NCBI GenBank assembly: GCA_964531225.1
Contig: CAZHDB010000021.1
Span: 1 to 28,051 of the forward strand
Source: CAZHDB01 sp964531225
GTDB taxonomy: Archaea; Thermoproteota; Thermoprotei_A; Sulfolobales; Desulfurococcaceae
Direction of reading: 5' to 3'
DNA length: 28,051 nucleotides
Shown here: piece after piece, positions 25,352 to 28,051 of the stretch
Numbering within the stretch: the first letter of the stretch is position 1
Layout of the letters: each line of letters begins with the position of its first letter
The notes under the pieces: generated by a model
What the model was told of the DNA's origin: nothing
The model's input: the letters and a program-made list of their open reading frames with translations, nothing else
Databases searched by the model: none
Translations under genes and position numbers: made by a program

Positions 25352-25505
25352 TCTTATTTAGGATTTCTATCATTTATGCCCTGGGTATACATATACTCTA
25401 TGACTTATTATTCAAGTTCTCGACATATATAATTAGAATTTGTTCTAGGTGATGTATGGTTCATTGCTCGGAGCACCAAGAGGCTAGTATATGCGATAAA
25501 AGGTA

Positions 25506-25643
25506 GTGTTTAGGAAAAATAATCAACATCCATTTACCCCGAATTTTCCTATTACTTATAGAGATTTAATATATAATGAAGCATATGCAGAGTTATTAGC
25601 AGAGAATTTATTGGCAGGGTCATGGAGGACATATATATTGTAA
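25506..25643 (+). CDS. Small open frame of uncertain status (45 aa)
   Basis: From a GTG at 25506 to the TAA at 25641-25643, 45 residues: a Pro-rich start (NNQHPFTPNFPITYRDLIYN) and an amphipathic helix (EAYAELLAENLLAG) ending SWRTYIL. The composition is protein-like, with no family recognised. It could be a genuine microprotein, the remaining C-terminus of a lost gene, or chance: an open run of this length is not rare in such DNA. It lies just before the DUF2148 gene and has no clear ribosome site. Confidence 0.25.
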   Translation: MFRKNNQHPFTPNFPITYRDLIYNEAYAELLAENLLAGSWRTYIL

Positions 25644-25717
25644 TACTTCATGGTCTTCTAAGATCCGTGAATACATATTATAATTACTCACTAAATAATA
25701 TTATTGAGGATGGTATT

Positions 25718-26221
25718 ATGATTGAAAGAGATGATCTTATTAGAGAGACTATTATTAATGCAGCTAAATTTATGGCTATAAGTGCTATAACGGCTCCTAA
25801 GGCACGTGGTATTGATAATATTGTTGTAAAAATACTTGATAAAAGAGAGGAATTGATCAAATTGGCCGATAAAATGGAGGAATTAGCATCATTATATGGT
25901 GAGTTCTTTTTAAGAGATGCTGATAATGTTAGAAATTCAGATGCAGTCCTACTAATAGGATGTAAAATAGTTGACATAGGGGTACATAAACCGGGAGAGA
26001 TGAAGTATGATCCGAATCTTGTCTTAAGCGTATTAAACTTGGGGATAGCAATTGGTTCAGCTGTAAAGACCGCATCTATTCTAAACATAGATAATAGAAT
26101 CATGTATAGAGCGGGACTAGCAGCACAACTACTAGGAATGCTAGAGGCAGATATAGTTATTGGAATACCACTTAGTGCTAGAGGCAAAAACATATACTTC
26201 GACAGAAAATGGCCTAAATAA
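25718..26221 (+). CDS. DUF2148 (ferredoxin-domain) family protein lacking the cysteine cluster
   Basis: A 167-residue protein matching the archaeal/bacterial DUF2148 family: AAKFMAISAITAPKARGIDN near the start, FLRDADNVRNSDAVLLIG, LNLGIAIGSAVKTASILNID, and the closing DIVIGIPLSARGKNIYFDRK. In relatives, several Cys residues sit after the DAVLLIG segment and presumably bind an Fe-S cluster; here that part reads CKIVDIGVHKPGEMKYDP and the protein has a single cysteine. Function of the family is unknown. I start at the ATG at 25718, preceded by GAGGATGGT and giving the family N-terminus; the frame itself is open back to 25622. Confidence 0.85.
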   Translation: MIERDDLIRETIINAAKFMAISAITAPKARGIDNIVVKILDKREELIKLADKMEELASLYGEFFLRDADNVRNSDAVLLIGCKIVDIGVHKPGEMKYDPNLVLSVLNLGIAIGSAVKTASILNIDNRIMYRAGLAAQLLGMLEADIVIGIPLSARGKNIYFDRKWPK

Positions 26222-26558
26222 TTCTAAAAATCTTAGATACATTCAACAAAAATAAGCGTATTATGTAATTAACATTTTTTATTACACATTAACAACGCTA
26301 TTCTAAACGATCATGAATTATTATACTTCGATAAAGTCTAAATATCTCCATCAAGATACCTATGCATCCCTTTGTATATTGTTTTAGTGAGACATTCATC
26401 AGTTGCAAGCGCTAATTCTCTAGCACTATTGCCCCAATAAGCACCAATACTGCTGTCGCGATCAAATAAACCACCGAGAAGAGCTAGTAAACATTCTACA
26501 TTATCAATACATTCTATGTAAAACTTCGGCCGCTTTCTAGGGGAACTAATATAATCTT
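26222..26558. other. 337-bp stretch without an intact gene
   Basis: The first 115 bases after DUF2148 are AT-rich and seem empty. The rest is occupied on the minus strand by an open frame without a start codon (26338-26583), described separately as a probable gene remnant. No tRNA or repeat is seen. Confidence 0.5.
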
Positions 26559-26583
26559 TTGGAATGGTTATTAATACTCCATC
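26338..26583 (-). pseudogene. Start-less gene remnant
   Basis: An 81-codon open frame on the minus strand runs from just after a TAA (complement of 26584-26586) to a TAG (26338-26340) with no ATG, GTG or TTG until the last dozen codons. Its translation is protein-like: IPKDYISSPRKRPKFYIECI, then NVECLLALLGGLFDRDSSIG, AYWGNSARELALATDECLTK and YKGMHRYLDGDI. With stop codons expected about once per 14 codons in this DNA, a chance run of 81 is unlikely. I read it as the 3' end of a decayed gene, its 5' part replaced by the divergent small protein gene, whose start it overlaps. Family not recognised. Confidence 0.45.
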
Positions 26584-26846
26584 TTAAACCTATTGATGAA
26601 ATAAATACTAATAAACCCCTACCACAAGCAATACGAGAATACGCATATGAAATCTATGATTCTCTACACAAAATAGCCGACAGCATAGAGAAACTACTCA
26701 ACAACGGATGGGAATGCGAACTACACACATACGAAATACAATGCATAAAAGACATTTACGAAACAGAAGCAAAAAGAGAACTAAAACAACTAGGACTAGA
26801 AGAACTAATACCAAACCTACAACTAATACTCCCAGAAGAAAACTAG
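26559..26846 (+). CDS. Small charged helical protein of unknown function
   Basis: A 95-residue product from a TTG at 26559, predicted mostly helical (PLPQAIREYAYEIYDSLHKI, ADSIEKLLNN, IYETEAKRELKQLGLEELI) with two cysteines (WECELHTYEIQC) and an acidic end. Family not recognised with certainty. The start is not supported by a clear ribosome site and the first 10-15 residues are doubtful. Codon use differs from most neighbours: about 10 of its Leu codons are CTA, and the coding strand is rich in A and C and poor in G, as in the ferritin-like gene beyond tRNA-Trp. Confidence 0.65.
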   Translation: MEWLLILHLKPIDEINTNKPLPQAIREYAYEIYDSLHKIADSIEKLLNNGWECELHTYEIQCIKDIYETEAKRELKQLGLEELIPNLQLILPEEN

Positions 26847-26892
26847 AAAGAAAACCAACAATAAAAACCAATTAGAAAACCAAAAAATAAAA

Positions 26893-27068
26893 TGGTGGGC
26901 CCGGGGGGATTTGAACCCCCGACCTACGGGTCGCTCCCGGGTTTCGTTTTTCCAGACCTATTTCATCCCCTTGGTGGGTCATATGACCCATAGTGTGGTC
27001 TGGAGCTTCGGCCTGGCCCTCTTTTTGGAGGGCTTGTCCGCCGCTCTGCCTGGCTGAGCTACGGGCCC
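26893..27068 (-). tRNA. tRNA-Trp (CCA) with two introns
   Basis: Minus strand. Acceptor GGGCCCG/CGGGCCC, D stem GCTC/GAGC, variable AGGTC, T arm GGGGG-TTCAAAT-CCCCC, discriminator A and encoded CCA (complement of 26893-26895) are clear. The anticodon arm only closes when two introns are removed: intron 1 of 31 nt (27007-27037) between positions 30 and 31, and intron 2 of 68 nt (26932-26999) between 37 and 38. The joined arm is GCGGG-CTCCAGA-CCCGT, anticodon CCA. Intron 1 splice sites sit in bulges GG/A and AA/G around the helix CGGC/GCCG; those of intron 2 in AG/A and CG/A around CTCC/GGAG. Mature length is 77 nt with CCA. Confidence 0.92.
26932..26999 (-). ncRNA. tRNA-Trp intron 2, possible degenerate C/D guide RNA
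   Basis: On the minus strand this 68-nt intron holds a hairpin GGGTC-ATAT-GACCC (26976-26989), a C-box-like GGGATGA (26963-26969, one mismatch to RTGATGA), then GGTCTGGA (26951-26958), exactly complementary to tRNA positions 33-40, then ACGA (26944-26947) where a D box (CTGA) would be. The fifth base upstream of ACGA pairs with C34. In Haloferax and other euryarchaea the tRNA-Trp intron guides methylation of C34; here the D box is poor, so function is a hypothesis. Confidence 0.4.
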
Positions 27069-27108
27069 ACCAGTTTCTCATCCTAGTTATTGTGTTTTTG
27101 TTGTGGGG

Positions 27109-27117
27109 TGATATAAG
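27109..27117 (-). promoter_or_regulatory. Promoter of tRNA-Trp
   Basis: CTTATATCA on the minus strand is a TATA-like element centred about 45 bases before the tRNA 5' end, placing the transcript start near 27087 with a leader of roughly 19 bases. Confidence 0.5.
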
Positions 27118-27229
27118 GGTTTTCTTTTATTCCTAGGATTGTTTGTTATATGGTTGGTTTTTGTGGAATTGGTGTTTCTTGTTAAAAAAAGTTATTTGGT
27201 GGGTTCTTTTTACTGTGGGGTTTAGATGG

Positions 27230-27523
27230 TTATTTTGTACTTGTTAGTTCTTCTACTTCTTTTTTGCCTTCTTCTAGTTCTTGTACTTGTTCTGGATCTA
27301 GTTTTTCGAGTAGGGCTAGGAATTCGCCTACATGGGTTTTTTCTTCTTTAGCTATGTCTAGGAATACTTTTTTGATTCCTTCATCATCAATGGCGCTGGC
27401 GAATTGTATGTAGAAGTTAATGGCGTCTAATTCGGCCATGATAGCCCATCTGAGTGCCTGTGCTATTTCCTGTTTTGAAAACTTTCGATCTCTGGGTAGA
27501 TCTAGAGGGTTTTTAGATAACAT
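27230..27523 (-). CDS. Encapsulated-ferritin-like (EncFtn/rubrerythrin-type) protein
   Basis: A 97-residue two-helix protein of the ferritin-like superfamily. The helices span about residues 17-45 (EIAQALRWAIMAELDAINFY) and 47-75 (IKKVFLDIAKEEKTHVGEFL). Glu31, Glu61 and His64 stand where encapsulated ferritins have their iron-binding Glu32/Glu62/His65, so a decamer-type ferroxidase made of paired half-sites is likely. The acidic C-terminal tail (EELEEGKKEVEEL region) carries no recognisable encapsulin-targeting peptide, and no capsid gene is in the window. The ATG has GGGGT (complement of 27531-27535) 7 bases upstream, and TATTAAAAAC (27549-27558) could be the TATA element. Leu codons are mostly CTA. 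Confidence 0.85.
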   Translation of the reverse strand: MLSKNPLDLPRDRKFSKQEIAQALRWAIMAELDAINFYIQFASAIDDEGIKKVFLDIAKEEKTHVGEFLALLEKLDPEQVQELEEGKKEVEELTSTK

Positions 27524-27692
27524 ATAAACTACCCCGTCAAATACCTTAGTTTTTAATACTTAATAAAAATATGTAAAGAAATCCATAAAACAAAATATAG
27601 ATCCTTATATTTTTAACTGATAGTTTAACATAATTAACGTATTAGTATTAGAGAGAAAAGTACAAATATAAATATAAATATTTTTAAAAAAT

Positions 27693-27944
27693 ATGGAGAA
27701 TAAGTTGAGGTTAACCTGTATACTACTTGCATTATTAATTGTTATAATATTGCATGGTTCATTAGTAACCACAGGTGATAGTGGAGCACCAGTATATCAT
27801 TGTTATTATAACATATGTGATGAGGCTCTTATTATTGGTATCATTGCTAGTGGTACATGTATCAATAATACTTATTGCTACACGTTCATCATAAATGCTT
27901 ATATGATTTATTATCTATTTAATTTAAGTCCTTATCCGGGATGA
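27693..27944 (+). CDS. Truncated S1 (chymotrypsin-like) protease: signal peptide joined to the GDSG region
   Basis: An 83-residue product with an N-terminal membrane or signal segment (LRLTCILLALLIVIILHGSL, residues 5-24) directly followed by TTGDSGAPVYHCYYNICDEA. GDSGAPV matches the active-site serine motif of S1 proteases, and the next part (ALIIGIIASGTC, then NNTYCYTFIINAYMIYYLF) fits the two strands and final helix of that fold. The first barrel with the catalytic His and Asp is absent and the upstream frame has a stop 3 codons before the ATG. Either an internal deletion made a pseudogene or this is a small exported protein with four cysteines after the motif. An exported protein gene follows. 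Confidence 0.6.
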   Translation: MENKLRLTCILLALLIVIILHGSLVTTGDSGAPVYHCYYNICDEALIIGIIASGTCINNTYCYTFIINAYMIYYLFNLSPYPG

Positions 27945-27950
27945 TCATCA

Positions 27951-28051
27951 ATGATATGTATAAAAAGCCGTTATGTACTATTAGTATTGCTAACGCATCT
28001 CATGTTTTCATTAGCCTTGTTCTCTCAAATAGTTTTAACTAGCAATAACCT
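27951..28051 (+). CDS. Exported protein, 5' part only (runs off window)
   Basis: From an ATG at 27951, preceded by GGATGATC, the 33 visible codons encode a basic N-terminus (MICIKSRY) and a hydrophobic stretch (VLLVLLTHLMFSLALFSQIV), then TSNN: a signal peptide or anchor. The ATG at 27941 in another frame leads to a stop within 34 codons and has no signal character. The product cannot be named. It lies 6 bases after the protease-like gene, so they probably form one transcript. Confidence 0.55.
   Translation, partial: MICIKSRYVLLVLLTHLMFSLALFSQIVLTSNN

Noticed and set aside
26893..27068. Reading of the tRNA as tRNA-Lys
   Set aside because: The outer arms look Lys-like at first, but no CTT or TTT loop can be assembled; removing two introns with good splice motifs gives a full arm with CCA (Trp).
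26872..27081. 69-codon minus-strand open frame
   Set aside because: It runs through the tRNA-Trp gene and its introns; the RNA gene explains the sequence fully.

Overview
The window reads as chromosomal DNA of a low-GC hyperthermophilic crenarchaeote, most likely a Desulfurococcales member close to Staphylothermus (an inference from gene content and AT-richness, not from a database search). The evidence is archaeal in kind: aIF1A, aIF2-beta, aIF6, Nep1, Rio1 and NMD3-like proteins, ribosomal proteins S19e, L39e, L31e, L18a and P0/P1-type L10/L12, an archaeal AlaS, a 58-residue SecE, TTG/GTG starts with GGAGG/GGTGA ribosome sites, and three tRNA genes that all carry introns with bulge-helix-bulge features.

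Layout. 1-2610: 3' part of a secreted surface protein gene (open at the window edge) followed by a six-helix membrane protein. 2721-3419: nep1 on the minus strand. 3490-13969: a long plus-strand translation cluster: RNase P protein, YhbY-like RNA-binding protein, S19e, PDCD5-like protein, L39e, L31e, aIF6, L18a, prefoldin alpha, FtsY, SecE, Spt5/NusG, L11, L1, L10, L12, AlaS, with a DUF434-type protein overlapping the end of alaS. Several starts were moved to the codon that follows the Shine-Dalgarno sequence, and two genes too short to stand out (L39e, SecE) were added.

14670-17669: a potassium/osmotic cassette of TrkH pore, TrkA gating subunit and an MscS-type channel. 17666-18946 (minus): MiaB/CDKAL1-type tRNA methylthiotransferase. 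19044-22687: a second translation and ribosome-biogenesis run: aIF2-beta, DUF424, NMD3-like, aIF1A, Rio1 kinase, Dim2/Pno1-like KH protein, mostly with overlapping or nearly overlapping ends.

22930-28051 is a looser region: tRNA-Asn, a DapB-like/2,4-diaminopentanoate dehydrogenase-like enzyme, a phosphoribosyltransferase, tRNA-Val, a DUF2148 protein that has lost the family's cysteines, a start-less gene remnant, a small charged protein, a tRNA-Trp interrupted by two introns, an encapsulated-ferritin-like protein, an N-terminally deleted serine-protease-like protein and the start of another exported protein.

The points most worth a second look are the tRNA-Trp gene (two introns whose splicing folds exclude each other, and an intron segment that could guide methylation of C34), an 86-bp exact repeat between the tails of L10 and L12, and the protease-like protein that keeps GDSG but has no room for the His/Asp domain. 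No CRISPR array, insertion sequence or obvious defence system was seen.
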